A stretch of DNA of 64,000 bases from contig JAMPXJ010000016.1 of NCBI GenBank assembly GCA_023701205.1, positions 38,823 through 102,822 on the forward strand. Reading direction: 5' to 3'. The position numbers and the translations under genes were made by a program. This stretch comes from Oligoflexia bacterium. Its GTDB lineage: Bacteria; Bdellovibrionota; UBA1018. Shown piece by piece: positions 16,228 through 25,913 of this stretch. Below the pieces are notes generated by a model. That model searched no databases. It saw only the letters and a list, made by a program, of their open reading frames with translations, and was not told where the DNA came from. Positions within the stretch are counted from its first letter, which is position 1. Each line of letters opens with the position of its first letter.

Positions 16228-18171
16228 ATGCTCCATATCCAGTCCGTCTCCAAACAGTTCGGCGCGAAGGTCCTCTTCGATGGAGCGGAGGCGCACCTGG
16301 GCTATCGCTCGCGCGCGGCCCTGATCGGACCCAATGGCGCGGGCAAGAGCACCCTGATCAAGATCGTCCTGGGACAGGAAGCCCCCGACGCGGGCCTGAT
16401 CACCCGCGCGCGGCACCTCTCGATCGGCCATCTGGCGCAGGAGGTCCCGAAGTTCGCGGGCACCACGGTGCTCGGCGAGGTCATGCGCCTGGACGGCCGG
16501 CGGGCCGAGGTGCAGGAGTCGCGCAGGGAGCTCGAGGAGCTCTTCAGCAAAGACCCGGCGGCAGCCGCCGATCCCGCGCTGCTGGAACGCTACGGCCGGA
16601 CCCTCGAGGAGGTCGAGCATCTCGACGAGTACCGGCTCGAGGCGCGCGCCAAGGAGATCCTGACCGGAATGGGTTTCAAGCCCACGGATTTCGGGCGGGC
16701 ACTCACGGAGTTCAGCGGCGGCTGGCTCATGCGCGTGGCGCTTTCGCGCGTGCTGCTCATGGACCCGGATCTCCTGCTGCTTGACGAGCCCACCAACCAC
16801 CTCGATCTGGAATCGCTGCTGTGGCTCGAGGATTTCCTCAAAGGCTACCGGGGCGCGATGCTGCTCGTGAGCCACGACACGGAATTCCTCAACCGCATGG
16901 TGCACGAGGTGCTCGAGATCGACCAGAAGCGCCTTTGGACGTACAAAGGCAACCTCGATGCGTATGTCGAGCAGAAGGAGCAGCGCCTCTCCGTGCTGCG
17001 CGCGCAGTACGCGGGCCAGCAGGCGCGGATCGCGGAGATCGAGGACTTCGTCCGGCGCTTCGGCGCCAAGGCCACGAAGGCGCGCCAGGCGCAGAGCCGG
17101 CTCAAGGAGCTCGATCGCATGGAGCGGATCGAGCTGCCGGACGATCGCGCGACGGTGCGGTTCCGCTTCCCTCCGGCGCCCCATAGCGGCAAGGAGGTCG
17201 TCACCGTTCGCAAGGCCTCGATGCGATTCGGCGAGAAGACTGTCTTTCGCGACCTCGACTGGGTGATCCGCCGCGGCTCGCGCGTGGCGATCGTGGGCGT
17301 GAACGGCGCGGGCAAGACCACGCTTCTTCGCTTGATCGCCGGGAAGCTTCAGGCCTCCGCCGGCGAGGTCCGCCACGGCCATGAGGTCAAGACGGGGTAT
17401 TACGCGCAACTGCAGGCCGAGAGCCTCGATCTGCGGAAGACGATCCTCGAGGAGCTCGAAACGGTGGCGCCCGAGATGCCCGTGGCGCAGGTCCGCGCGA
17501 TCGCGGGCGCGTTCCTGTTCACGGGCGATGCGGTCGAAAAACGCTGCGCCGTGCTCTCGGGCGGCGAGAAGGCGCGCGTCGCGCTCGCCAAGCTCCTGCT
17601 CTCCCCTTCGAACTTCCTGCTGCTCGACGAGCCCACGAACCACCTCGACGTCGAGTCGCGCGGCGTGCTGCTCGAGGCGCTGCGCGATTACCAGGGCACG
17701 CTCTGCCTGGTTTCGCATGACCGCGCGTTCGTCTCGCCGCTCGTGGATTCGGTGCTCGAGATCCTTCCCTCGCCCGAGGGCTCGCGCGTGCTCCAGCTCG
17801 TCGAGAGCTATGACGACTACCTGGCGCGCAAGGAACGCGAGCTCGCGTTGAGCAAACCCGCGGTTTCCGGGAAGGAGCCGGGCGGTTCCGGCAAGGACCG
17901 CCTCTCACCGGCGCGCGAGGACGCTTCGCCCAAGCGGACCGGGCCGTCGAACAATCAGCGCCAGGCCTGGGAACGCGAGCGCGAGCGGACCGAAGCCGAG
18001 ATCGCGCGCCTGGAGACGAGACAGGCCGAGCTCAACGGCCTGCTCGCCGACGTCGCGACCTACCAGGACAAGGCGCGTTCGCTGGCGCTCGCCGAAGAGC
18101 AACGCCAGCTCGAGAAGGCCCTCGGAGAAAAGCTCGCACGCTGGGAGGAACTTTGCCTGCTTCTGCCCTGA
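16228..18171 (+). CDS. ABC-F family ATPase, Uup/YheS-like
   Basis: A 647-residue soluble protein with two ABC domains and no membrane segment. Domain 1: Walker A GPNGAGKST (about 37-45), signature FSGGWLMRVALSR, Walker B LLLLDEPTNHLD. A charged P-site-tRNA-interaction linker follows (about 235-310). Domain 2: GVNGAGKTT, LSGGEKARVALA, LLLDEPTNHLD. The C-terminal about 95 residues form an Arg/Glu-rich coiled coil, as in Uup. ABC-F proteins act on the ribosome; the exact subgroup (Uup, YheS or other) cannot be fixed by eye. The gene follows gloA by 10 bases, so both probably share a transcript. Confidence 0.9.
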   Translation: MLHIQSVSKQFGAKVLFDGAEAHLGYRSRAALIGPNGAGKSTLIKIVLGQEAPDAGLITRARHLSIGHLAQEVPKFAGTTVLGEVMRLDGRRAEVQESRRELEELFSKDPAAAADPALLERYGRTLEEVEHLDEYRLEARAKEILTGMGFKPTDFGRALTEFSGGWLMRVALSRVLLMDPDLLLLDEPTNHLDLESLLWLEDFLKGYRGAMLLVSHDTEFLNRMVHEVLEIDQKRLWTYKGNLDAYVEQKEQRLSVLRAQYAGQQARIAEIEDFVRRFGAKATKARQAQSRLKELDRMERIELPDDRATVRFRFPPAPHSGKEVVTVRKASMRFGEKTVFRDLDWVIRRGSRVAIVGVNGAGKTTLLRLIAGKLQASAGEVRHGHEVKTGYYAQLQAESLDLRKTILEELETVAPEMPVAQVRAIAGAFLFTGDAVEKRCAVLSGGEKARVALAKLLLSPSNFLLLDEPTNHLDVESRGVLLEALRDYQGTLCLVSHDRAFVSPLVDSVLEILPSPEGSRVLQLVESYDDYLARKERELALSKPAVSGKEPGGSGKDRLSPAREDASPKRTGPSNNQRQAWERERERTEAEIARLETRQAELNGLLADVATYQDKARSLALAEEQRQLEKALGEKLARWEELCLLLP

Positions 18172-18192
18172 TTCCAAATAGATACGCAAAGC

Positions 18193-18222
18193 TTGACTCC
18201 TTGCGTCACTTCCGGTTACGCT
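18193..18222 (+). promoter_or_regulatory. Possible sigma70 promoter for the GT4 gene
   Basis: TTGACT (18193-18198) and TACGCT (18217-18222) are separated by 18 bases in the 239-base gap after the ABC-F gene. The leader to ATG 18411 would be about 180 bases. The -10 box is weak. Confidence 0.3.
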
Positions 18223-18410
18223 AATTACAAGACTGCTCCACGGGTCGCTGAAAGAAATTCAAATCTTCGCGGCCAACCTTAATCAAACCTGGCAGGCAAT
18301 CCCCTTGCCTCCTCCGCCAGGCAACAGATCCCAAACCGAATCGATCTTCGACGTATGCGCTTGGGCTTTCACGCCCTCGACCGGGACCGGGACCTGAAAG
18401 GTTGGCTCTT

Positions 18411-19640
18411 ATGGCTAAGATCTGCATGATCTCGGATGACTTCCTTCCCGCCGCCACGGGCGTCGGAATCCACCTGCAAAGCGTGTGTTCTCAACTGGTC
18501 TCGCGCGGCCATGAGGTGGTCGTGATCACCTCGCGCCGCAAGGGGCAGCAGCCCCTGGAGAACTGGAAAGGCGTCAAGGTTTACCGGACCTTCACGATGA
18601 AAGCTTTCGGCTTCTACCAGGCGCTTCCCTCGAAAGAAACCCTCCGCCGGATCCTGACCGCGGAGAGACCCGAGCTGGTTCATCATCACTACCTGAGCCT
18701 CCTTCTGGTTCGCGCGGAAAAAGTGGCTCGCTCGCTGGGCATCCCGCAGCTTTACACCTATCACATGACCGCGGACCACCTGACCCAACCCGTTCCGATG
18801 CGGCCATTCCGGGGCCTGATCGACAGGGTGATCAACCGTTACTGCGACGCCTTCCGGGTCATCATCGCCCCCTCCCAGGGCATCGCCCGCCAGGTGGTCG
18901 ATCGCGGCATCACGTCTCCCGTGCGCACCATCACGAACCCGGTGGATTTCTCGGCCGAGGAGATGATGCTGGCCCCCCGCGCGAAAGACAGCGGCTTCAC
19001 GCTGCTTTACGCGGGACGGCTCGCGCCGGAGAAGAACCTGCCGCTCCTGCTGCACGCCTTCGCGAAGCTGCTCGCTCGCGTGCCTGACTCGACGCTTTGG
19101 ATCGTCGGAGAGGGATCCGAGAGACCCGCGCTCGAAGCCCTCTCAGGGAAGCTCGGGATCTCCGACCAGGTGAAGTTCCTGGGTTATCAGGACCATTCCG
19201 TCCTTCCGGCATTCTATTCGGCATGCGACGTCTTCGTCCTTCCCTCGCTGGTGGAGACGCAGGCCATCGTCGCCATGGAAGCGATGGCGTTTGCCAAGCC
19301 CATCATCGTCACCAGCCAGATCGCGTCGGCCCGCGAGCTGGTGACCCAGGGCGAGAACGGCTATCGCGTCGATCCGAGCACTCCCGACGAGCTCGCCCAA
19401 AGGCTCGTCGAGCTGGCCCAAGCCCCCGCGCTGCGCGAGCGCATGGGTCAGGCCGGCCAACGCAAATCCGGTCAATACCGGCCCGAAACGGTCGCGGAGG
19501 CTATCGAATTCGCGTACTCCGAAGCCCTCGGAAGCCCCGTTGTCCCGAACCGGAACGCGCCCCGGAATTCCACGGCAAACCGCGACGTTAGCCGCGAAGC
19601 GGATCAAATTGACTTTCGCGCGAGGGACCTCGAAAATTGA
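18411..19640 (+). CDS. GT4-family glycosyltransferase
   Basis: 409 residues from ATG 18411 (TTG 18402 in the same frame is less likely; GAAAGG lies upstream). The N-terminal domain has the donor-independent GT-B start KICMISDDFLPAATGVGIHL with the Gly-rich loop; the C-terminal GT1/GT4 domain has LLYAGRLAPEKNLPLLLHAF (about 198-217) and the E-x7-E motif region LPSLVETQAIVAMEAMAFAKP (about 278-298), typical of retaining GT4 enzymes such as PimB/monoglucosyldiacylglycerol synthase. It likely glycosylates a membrane lipid or polysaccharide. Its stop overlaps the TTG start of the ELWxxDGT gene, so module B may be co-transcribed with it. Confidence 0.88.
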   Translation: MAKICMISDDFLPAATGVGIHLQSVCSQLVSRGHEVVVITSRRKGQQPLENWKGVKVYRTFTMKAFGFYQALPSKETLRRILTAERPELVHHHYLSLLLVRAEKVARSLGIPQLYTYHMTADHLTQPVPMRPFRGLIDRVINRYCDAFRVIIAPSQGIARQVVDRGITSPVRTITNPVDFSAEEMMLAPRAKDSGFTLLYAGRLAPEKNLPLLLHAFAKLLARVPDSTLWIVGEGSERPALEALSGKLGISDQVKFLGYQDHSVLPAFYSACDVFVLPSLVETQAIVAMEAMAFAKPIIVTSQIASARELVTQGENGYRVDPSTPDELAQRLVELAQAPALRERMGQAGQRKSGQYRPETVAEAIEFAYSEALGSPVVPNRNAPRNSTANRDVSREADQIDFRARDLEN

Positions 19641-21022
19641 AAGTGATGATTTCAACCCGCATTTCAGCCCTCTTCGTGTGCGCCGCGATCCTGGCGGGTT
19701 GTTTGCGGCTATCCGGCGCGGTCAAGTCCGAGCCGGTCCAATCGGGCGCAAGCGAGATCGCGCTCGCCCGACCGCCCGCATTGGTAAAGGAGATCAATCC
19801 TTCGGGTGACGGCCCGGCGATGGGCTTCCTGGGTTCGAATCCGCCCGTGCGCCTGGGTGACGCGATCTACTTCGCCGCGGACGATGGCGTCAACGGAACT
19901 GAGCTGTGGCGCTCGGACGGCACGCCGGACGGCACCTGGCTCGTCAAAGACATCGCGCCGGGAGCAGCCTCGTCAGACCCGACGGGATTCGCGGTCTCGG
20001 GCTCCTGGCTCTATTTTGCCGCGAATGACGGCAGCTCGGGTACGGAGCTTTGGCGAAGCGACGGAACCGCCGCGGGAACCACGCAGGTCAAAGACCTCTG
20101 GCCCGGAGCCACGGGCAGCACGCCCCGCTCCCTGCTCGGTACGGACGGGTTCCTCTATTTTTTCGCCGCGAGCGATACCGGAGGACTTGAGCCCTGGCGA
20201 AGCGACGGAACCGCCGCGGGCACGCTGCAGCTCGTGGACGTGAATCCCGGAGCGGCGGACAGCGAGACCGGAACCTGGGGTCAGGCCGGCGGGATCGTGT
20301 ATTTCTCGGCGAGCACGGGCTTCTCGGGCGGACTCTGGAGAACCGACGGAACCCCGGGCGGGACCTCGCTGCTCCACGACTATGCGTCCTTCGGAGTCTC
20401 GCTGGTGCGGAATTTCCAGGAGTTCGCGGGACAGCTCTTTTTCTCGGCGAAATCCTCCGGCGGTACCGAACTGTGGCGCTCCGATGGAACGGCCCCCGGC
20501 ACCGCGATGGTGAAGGATCTCTTCCCGGGAGCCAACAGCTCCTCTCCCGCGAGCCTCACGGTTTTCAATGGATCGCTGTTCTTCGGCGCCGAGACCTCGC
20601 TCTACGCCAACATGCTCTGGAAGAGCGACGGCACGGGGGCCGGAACCGTTGCCATCCACCCGGGGATCGTTTCCGATCTCTTCGTTTCCGGTTCCCTGCT
20701 TTACTTCCGGCTGGGTGGAGAGCCTTGGGTCTCGGACGGGTCGGCGGTCGGAACCCGCCTCCTGAGACGAATCAATCCCGACTCCAGTTCCCTGGCCTAC
20801 CCTCCGCATTTCACGACGCTCGGGGACTGGACCTATTTCGCCGCGGATGACGGCGTGAACGGACGAGGGCTCTGGCGCACGAACGGCACCGAAGAGGGCT
20901 CCGCGCGCATCGCGGGCCTGGCCCTGGCGCCCTATACCTTCGTGATCCCCCTTGGGAGCCGCCTGCTCGTCCTGGGCTCGGACGCGACACGGGGTCAAGA
21001 GCTCTGGGCCGTCGAGCCTTAG
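19637..21022 (+). CDS. Module B ELWxxDGT-repeat lipoprotein
   Basis: A 461-residue lipoprotein with lipobox LAGC (Cys about 22) after MKVMISTRISALFVCAAI. TTG 19637 overlaps the upstream TGA and has GAGGG about 10 bases before it; ATG 19646 is an alternative. The body has ELWRSDGT(P/A)xGT repeats of about 45-50 residues (GTELWRSDGTPDGTWLVKDI and so on), with some degenerate copies near 210-330. It is the counterpart of the gene at 4479. Its 3' end overlaps the convergent barrel gene by 4 bases, so unlike module A it is not in the same operon as the barrel. Confidence 0.85.
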   Translation: MKVMISTRISALFVCAAILAGCLRLSGAVKSEPVQSGASEIALARPPALVKEINPSGDGPAMGFLGSNPPVRLGDAIYFAADDGVNGTELWRSDGTPDGTWLVKDIAPGAASSDPTGFAVSGSWLYFAANDGSSGTELWRSDGTAAGTTQVKDLWPGATGSTPRSLLGTDGFLYFFAASDTGGLEPWRSDGTAAGTLQLVDVNPGAADSETGTWGQAGGIVYFSASTGFSGGLWRTDGTPGGTSLLHDYASFGVSLVRNFQEFAGQLFFSAKSSGGTELWRSDGTAPGTAMVKDLFPGANSSSPASLTVFNGSLFFGAETSLYANMLWKSDGTGAGTVAIHPGIVSDLFVSGSLLYFRLGGEPWVSDGSAVGTRLLRRINPDSSSLAYPPHFTTLGDWTYFAADDGVNGRGLWRTNGTEEGSARIAGLALAPYTFVIPLGSRLLVLGSDATRGQELWAVEP

Positions 21023-22071
21023 AGTCCCCAGCCGACGCTGCAGGTGAGCGACTCCGAAGAGACGGAATGGGCGGCGGACGCCCTGAAGCGCAACGAGGCG
21101 AAATCCAGCGAAACCGACAGCGCCTTTCCGGCTCCCCGGACGCTTTCCCACTCCAGGCCGGCCGCGAGCTCGCGCTCCTGAAGCTCGATCAGGCGGGGCT
21201 CCTTGGAAACAGGAACGTATTTCATATGGAATCCAACGCTCGAGCCGGCACCCAGGTTCTTGCGCAGCGAAGGATAGAGCTGCGGATACAACAGATGGCT
21301 GTAGCCGAAAGCATTGCCGGTCACGAACATATGGGCGAAGTACAGGCCGCCTGAAAGAGAGAGGCTCCAGCTCGCGCCGCCAAGCGCCTCGGGAAGCGGC
21401 ATCGCATAGCCGCCCCGGAGATTGATCCCGAGGAAGCGCACCGCATGGTCGGCGGGTCCTCCGCTCAGCGGCTGACTGAGATAGAGATTCCCGCCCGCGT
21501 TCCAGCGGGAATCCCCGAATCGATGGGTGGCCGCGACCTTCACGGTCGCCGAGAGAAGGCGGAAATCAGCCAAGCCGTCTTCCCGATAGCGCAGCCAGGT
21601 CGCTCCCAACGCGACCCGAGGCCGGGCGAGCGCCCGTCCGAGCTCCTTCTCGCGAAAGCGCTCCCAGGCGTCGAAGTCGACGATGAATGCCTGGCTCTCG
21701 GCGGAATGGGCGCCGATCGCGAGAAACTCGAGGGATTGCTCGCGCGCCCGGAGCGGGATCTCGAAGCGGAATTCCCCCTCGGATTCTCCCGCGATGAACT
21801 GGGCTTCGCTCAGGGCGAGGTTCCAGCCCGGACGCTTGAACTTCCCGCGAATGACTGCCACGGGACGGGGGATCCCCTCGGCCCACTCCGTTCGTACCTC
21901 GAGCCGGTCCGGCCGATCGAAGCTCAGGCCGTTGATGGCGGCGCCCTCCCCGTCCAGGTCCCGCGGGACCTCGCGCAACGAGGCCAGGTAGGGGCTCTGC
22001 TCCGCCCGGACCGGTGCGGCCGCGCACGCCAGCATCAGAAAAAACATCGTCAAGGAGGCCTGCGCTCTCAT
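21019..22071 (-). CDS. Module B outer-membrane beta-barrel
   Basis: 350 residues with a clean signal peptide (MRAQASLTMFFLMLACAAAP, cleavage after VRA). An N-terminal domain of about 125 residues precedes about 200 residues of amphipathic strands, including FLGINLRGGYAMPLP, SLSGGLYFAHMFVTGNAFGY and FHMKYVPVS, closely parallel to the barrel genes at 2358 and 43132. The C-terminus is SVGWGL. The FN3-like repeats of the module A homologue are missing here and instead appear extra in the FecR-like protein at 24137. ATG overlaps the phosphatase stop as ATGA, so this gene is the second of a phosphatase-barrel operon. Confidence 0.78.
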   Translation of the reverse strand: MRAQASLTMFFLMLACAAAPVRAEQSPYLASLREVPRDLDGEGAAINGLSFDRPDRLEVRTEWAEGIPRPVAVIRGKFKRPGWNLALSEAQFIAGESEGEFRFEIPLRAREQSLEFLAIGAHSAESQAFIVDFDAWERFREKELGRALARPRVALGATWLRYREDGLADFRLLSATVKVAATHRFGDSRWNAGGNLYLSQPLSGGPADHAVRFLGINLRGGYAMPLPEALGGASWSLSLSGGLYFAHMFVTGNAFGYSHLLYPQLYPSLRKNLGAGSSVGFHMKYVPVSKEPRLIELQERELAAGLEWESVRGAGKALSVSLDFASLRFRASAAHSVSSESLTCSVGWGL

Positions 22072-23966
22072 GCGCCGGCCTTTCCTTCGCCTGAAGCCGA
22101 TCGCGACGATCGCACGGCGACCAGAAACGTGATGTCATCGAGCCGATCTCCCGGTGCGCTCCCCCAATGGCTCTCCACGAGCGCGGAAAGCGTCGCGACG
22201 GCCTCGGCGCCGCGGGTTCCGGGAACCGCTACGCGGTCGCGGACTCTTTCGAGCAGAAGCCGTTTGGAAAGTCGCTGGTGATCGCGCGCGCGCGGCTCGA
22301 AAAGCCCGTCGGTATAAAGCAGGAGCGCCTCGCCGGGCTCCAGCCGCTTACGGACCTCCTTCCCGGGCTCGAAGCCCGGCAAGCCGAGCAACGCGTCTCC
22401 GTCAGGCTCGAGGATCGAATAGCCGTCCCCTCCGGGGGCGAACAGCACGGGAGCGCAATGCCCGTGATTCATTGCCCGGAAATCCCCGGTGCGCAGGTCG
22501 ATGAGGCCGACGAAAAGCGACATCGACGAGTCGCTTCCGGCGGCGGCCAGCACCGCCGAATTCAGCTTCCGCACCAGCTCGCCAAGCGGCAGCTGCTCGA
22601 ACTCCGGCATCACGCCCGAGCGGCGCTGCTCCTCGACGAAGATCGAATAGGCGCTATGCACCGACGCCGTCACGAGCGCCGCGGATACCCCGTGACCCAG
22701 GACGTCCCCGATGGCGACCAGAACCGTCTCGCCCAGGCGCGCGTAATTCCACCAGTCGCCCGCGCATTCGGTGGCAGGGAGTCCGCGCCCGGCGAGACTC
22801 AGGCCCGGATGCGCGAACTCGACCGCCGGAAAAAAATGATTCTGCACGTACTGAGCGGTCTCGAGCTCTTTTTCCATCCGCGCCTTTTGGGCGGTCTCCC
22901 GGAGAAGCTCCCGGATCCTGCCGGCCATGAGGTTGAAGGCGGAGGCGAGCGCGCCGAGCTCATCGCCGGCGACCCGGGTCTCGGGCACGCGCACGGTGAA
23001 ATCGCCTTCACTCACCCTCCCCGTAGCCAGCCAGAGTTCCCGGATCCCGCGCGTCAGCCGTCTCACCAGGAGGAGCGTCAGTCCCAGGCTCAGCGAAAAG
23101 ACGCTCCCGCCGAGCAGCAGGGATCGCCACTTGAGAACGGCGATCGCGGAATAGGCCAGCTCCTTGGGCACGAGCCGCACCAGCAGCAGTCGATCCGAGG
23201 CGAGCTTGCGATGGCCCAGGATGAACTCCCGCCCGCCGATCGTCCGCTCGCGCACGCCCGAGCCGAACTCCGATCTCCAGAGATCCCGCACGACGGCCTC
23301 CGCTTCGGCTCCTTCCGGTCTGGGGCCCGAGGCCGACGCGCTTTGGAAGTGAACGGCCTGCCCCAGGGGATCGGTCAGGATCAGGTGGAATTCGCGATCC
23401 AGTCCATGCACGGGCTCGAGCGCCGGCTTGTACCAGGCCAAGAAGAAAGCGAGCGCTCCGGTGGAATCCGCCGTGGACGCGGCGAGCGGAAGCCTGCCGT
23501 CGACCAGGTTTCCGAGCAGGGGCTTGCCGCCCCCCAGGCGTTGGGCGTTCCAGCCCTGCCTCGAGAGCTGGGAGGCGAGCTCTCCGGGATTTTCCCCGAG
23601 ACTTCTGATGATCCGGGGCTTGCCGTCCTTTTCGAAGCGGAAGTACGCGACACTCTGAGTCCCTGCCGCGAGCAGCTTCTCGCGGAAAAGATCCTCCCCG
23701 AGCGCGGGCTCGAGCCTCCCCGCCACCGCCGAAAGGATCGCGACCCTCTCGGCCTGGCTGTCGAGCACCGTGGCCAGCTCGGACACGTTGGCGAAGTTGT
23801 GATCGTAAAGATACGAAACCTTGTCCTCGACCAGCAGCGCGGTCGAGGCGAGATGAGAAAGCCCCAGCCCCAGGACGAGCGAGCCCGCGACCAGCGCCGC
23901 GATGCGCGCGCGAATCGAGAAAAGCCAGGAGAAAAGCGACGGAAACGTCCGTGAGACGCGAGGCAT
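22068..23966 (-). CDS. Module B membrane sensor SpoIIE-type phosphatase with HAMP domain
   Basis: 632 residues from ATG 23966; the open frame continues upstream to 24155 but that part overlaps the divergent gene and lacks coding character. TM1 at about 18-40, an extracytoplasmic sensor of about 240 residues, TM2 near 275-297, HAMP at about 300-350, then the phosphatase domain: AGDWWN (about 405), IGDVLGHGVSAA (about 420), LYTDGLFEPR and DDITFLVAV near the end. It keeps the metal-binding aspartates. It is directly paralogous to the gene at 6035, including the shared GDWWN variant in place of the common GGDFYD. Confidence 0.87.
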   Translation of the reverse strand: MPRVSRTFPSLFSWLFSIRARIAALVAGSLVLGLGLSHLASTALLVEDKVSYLYDHNFANVSELATVLDSQAERVAILSAVAGRLEPALGEDLFREKLLAAGTQSVAYFRFEKDGKPRIIRSLGENPGELASQLSRQGWNAQRLGGGKPLLGNLVDGRLPLAASTADSTGALAFFLAWYKPALEPVHGLDREFHLILTDPLGQAVHFQSASASGPRPEGAEAEAVVRDLWRSEFGSGVRERTIGGREFILGHRKLASDRLLLVRLVPKELAYSAIAVLKWRSLLLGGSVFSLSLGLTLLLVRRLTRGIRELWLATGRVSEGDFTVRVPETRVAGDELGALASAFNLMAGRIRELLRETAQKARMEKELETAQYVQNHFFPAVEFAHPGLSLAGRGLPATECAGDWWNYARLGETVLVAIGDVLGHGVSAALVTASVHSAYSIFVEEQRRSGVMPEFEQLPLGELVRKLNSAVLAAAGSDSSMSLFVGLIDLRTGDFRAMNHGHCAPVLFAPGGDGYSILEPDGDALLGLPGFEPGKEVRKRLEPGEALLLYTDGLFEPRARDHQRLSKRLLLERVRDRVAVPGTRGAEAVATLSALVESHWGSAPGDRLDDITFLVAVRSSRSASGEGKAGA

Positions 23967-24136
23967 GGATCGTTCTGGGGTCCTCGGGACCTTATCGGCA
24001 GTCCGGGGCCCGGGTTTGAATCGCGCGCGTCTCGATGACGACGCTTTTTTGACGGATCCGCGCCTATTCGCGCAAAACAAACCCCGCGAAACGCATTTGA
24101 GGAAAAGCCCGGAAATGTCGATCCGGAAAGCGACCC

Positions 24137-25909
24137 ATGACAACGCGCACCGCACTCGACGATGTTTCCGGGATCGCCCTGGGAATTCTCCTCACGGTTT
24201 TCGGTTTGCTGGGGCTCTGCCTGCTCCAGGCGCCCGAGCTGTTTCCGGCGGCCTGGAGGTCTTCGACCCGGCTCACGCTTCATCCAAGCGCCCTGGGCAC
24301 GATCGAACGCCGTGCGGGAGCCGTGAGACTGCGCCCTGCGAGCTCGCCCTTCTGGCACGACCTGGACTTCACGGTCTCCGTCTCGAGCGGAGACCGGGTC
24401 TTCACCGGACCCACGGGACGAGCCGCCCTGCTCTTGCCCAATGGCCAGGAGGCCGAGATCCTGCCCGATTCCCTGATCGCGCTCGAACCGGGCGCAACCG
24501 GTTTCTTCGACTTTGATTTCAGGCCGGTGCTTCGTCTCCAAAAGGGCCTGCTCCGCCTCAGGCTGCCGACCGGAACGGCCACCCGTCTGCGGATCGGCGA
24601 GCAAGATCGCGAGATCGCGCTCAAACCCCTCGAAGGCGCCGAAAAGCCGGAAAAACGCTGGATCGAGATCGCAACCGTTCCCGAAGACGCTTCGGGCCGG
24701 AATTTCACTCTCCAGTCGGAGAACCCCGTCGAGATCTCTCCGGCGGAAGGCGCGCCCGCATCCTCGACCCTCGTCAAGCCTGAGCCGGTCCGGATCCTCG
24801 CTCCCCAGGAAGGGACCCTTCTTTTCACGGCGGGCCAGCCGACGGAACTGCACTGGGAAATGCCTCAGTCGCACGCGACTGAAATCGACATCTCGGGCCC
24901 CGAGGGCGAACTCCGCCTCGCTTCCCGACCCGAGGAGCGCACCCGCAGCGCGCGGTTGCGGCCCGGAGCCTATCGCTGGAGAATCCGGGCCGGCGACTAC
25001 GCCAGCCCGTGGACCGCATTTCAGCTCCAGGCACTCGAGCCGCCTCGGCTCCTGGCGCCAAGCTCCGGCACGAGCCTCCCTGACCGGTCCGCCCTGCAGG
25101 AGGAGCTCTTCCTCTGGGAGCGGCTCCCGATGCAGCTGACTCCTGAGCTCGAGATCCTGAACGAAGCGAACGCGCCCCAGGCGCTTGTCCGCCCGGCGAC
25201 ACCCGAAGGCGCCGTGGCGAAGCTCGGGCCTGGCCGCTATCGCTGGAGAGCGCGCGTGAGCGCGGCTTCCGAATCGTCGGCCTGGACACCTTGGAACACC
25301 CTTGAGATCGGCCGCCCCGCAGGAGCCCCCGCGCCCCTCACGCCCGTCGGCGACCCGGAGTTCACCGCGCGATTCGAACCGGTCGCTGTCGAGGAGCTTG
25401 CCAAGCCCCCCGCTTTCAGGCTGAGCTGGAGCTCCGTCAAGGGCAGCACGGGATATGCCGTGCGCTTGCTCTCGAAGAGCGGGCGCGTCGTTCAGCAACG
25501 CCGCACCCGCGCCACGACCGAGACCTTCGCCGTCGCCTCGGCCGAGCATCTCGAGCTCGCCGCCGAAATCCGGGCGGAAGGGCCTCAGCCCCGCGACGCG
25601 AAGCTCGCCATCCGCCTGCCGCTTCCGGCGCCGCGGCTGATCAGGCCGAATTCGGGGCAAGACGCGGCCGGCTTCGAGGGCATTCCGCTCGTCTGGACCC
25701 GAACCGCCCTGGCCAGGGATTTCGAGCTGCAGCTCTCGCGAAGCCCCGACTTCTCACCGCTCCTCCGCGCAAATCGCCTGAGCCGCAACTGGAGCTACTT
25801 CCGACCATCGGCTTCCGAGCCCTCGGGCACCGTCTACTGGCGCGTGCGCGCCGTGGCTTCGGGACACAGAAGCGCCTGGAGCGAAACCCGCACGCTGCTC
25901 CTGCATTGA
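24137..25909 (+). CDS. Module B FecR/FN3-like membrane-anchored protein (long form)
   Basis: 590 residues from ATG 24137. One membrane segment at about 12-33 (IALGILLTVFGLLGLCLLQA). A FecR-like domain lies at about 50-150 (SVSSGDRVFTGPTGRAALLL, VLRLQKGLLRLRLPTG), followed by three or four FN3-like modules, each with a YRWRxRAG/S-type strand (AYRWRIRAG, RYRWRARVS, VYWRVRAV). It corresponds to the 295-residue gene at 3610. It is divergent from the phosphatase gene (170 bases between the starts), and the STAS gene converges on it with a 4-base gap. Probably a periplasm-exposed scaffold or sensor; the ligand is unknown. Confidence 0.75.
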   Translation: MTTRTALDDVSGIALGILLTVFGLLGLCLLQAPELFPAAWRSSTRLTLHPSALGTIERRAGAVRLRPASSPFWHDLDFTVSVSSGDRVFTGPTGRAALLLPNGQEAEILPDSLIALEPGATGFFDFDFRPVLRLQKGLLRLRLPTGTATRLRIGEQDREIALKPLEGAEKPEKRWIEIATVPEDASGRNFTLQSENPVEISPAEGAPASSTLVKPEPVRILAPQEGTLLFTAGQPTELHWEMPQSHATEIDISGPEGELRLASRPEERTRSARLRPGAYRWRIRAGDYASPWTAFQLQALEPPRLLAPSSGTSLPDRSALQEELFLWERLPMQLTPELEILNEANAPQALVRPATPEGAVAKLGPGRYRWRARVSAASESSAWTPWNTLEIGRPAGAPAPLTPVGDPEFTARFEPVAVEELAKPPAFRLSWSSVKGSTGYAVRLLSKSGRVVQQRRTRATTETFAVASAEHLELAAEIRAEGPQPRDAKLAIRLPLPAPRLIRPNSGQDAAGFEGIPLVWTRTALARDFELQLSRSPDFSPLLRANRLSRNWSYFRPSASEPSGTVYWRVRAVASGHRSAWSETRTLLLH

Positions 25910-25913
25910 CGCA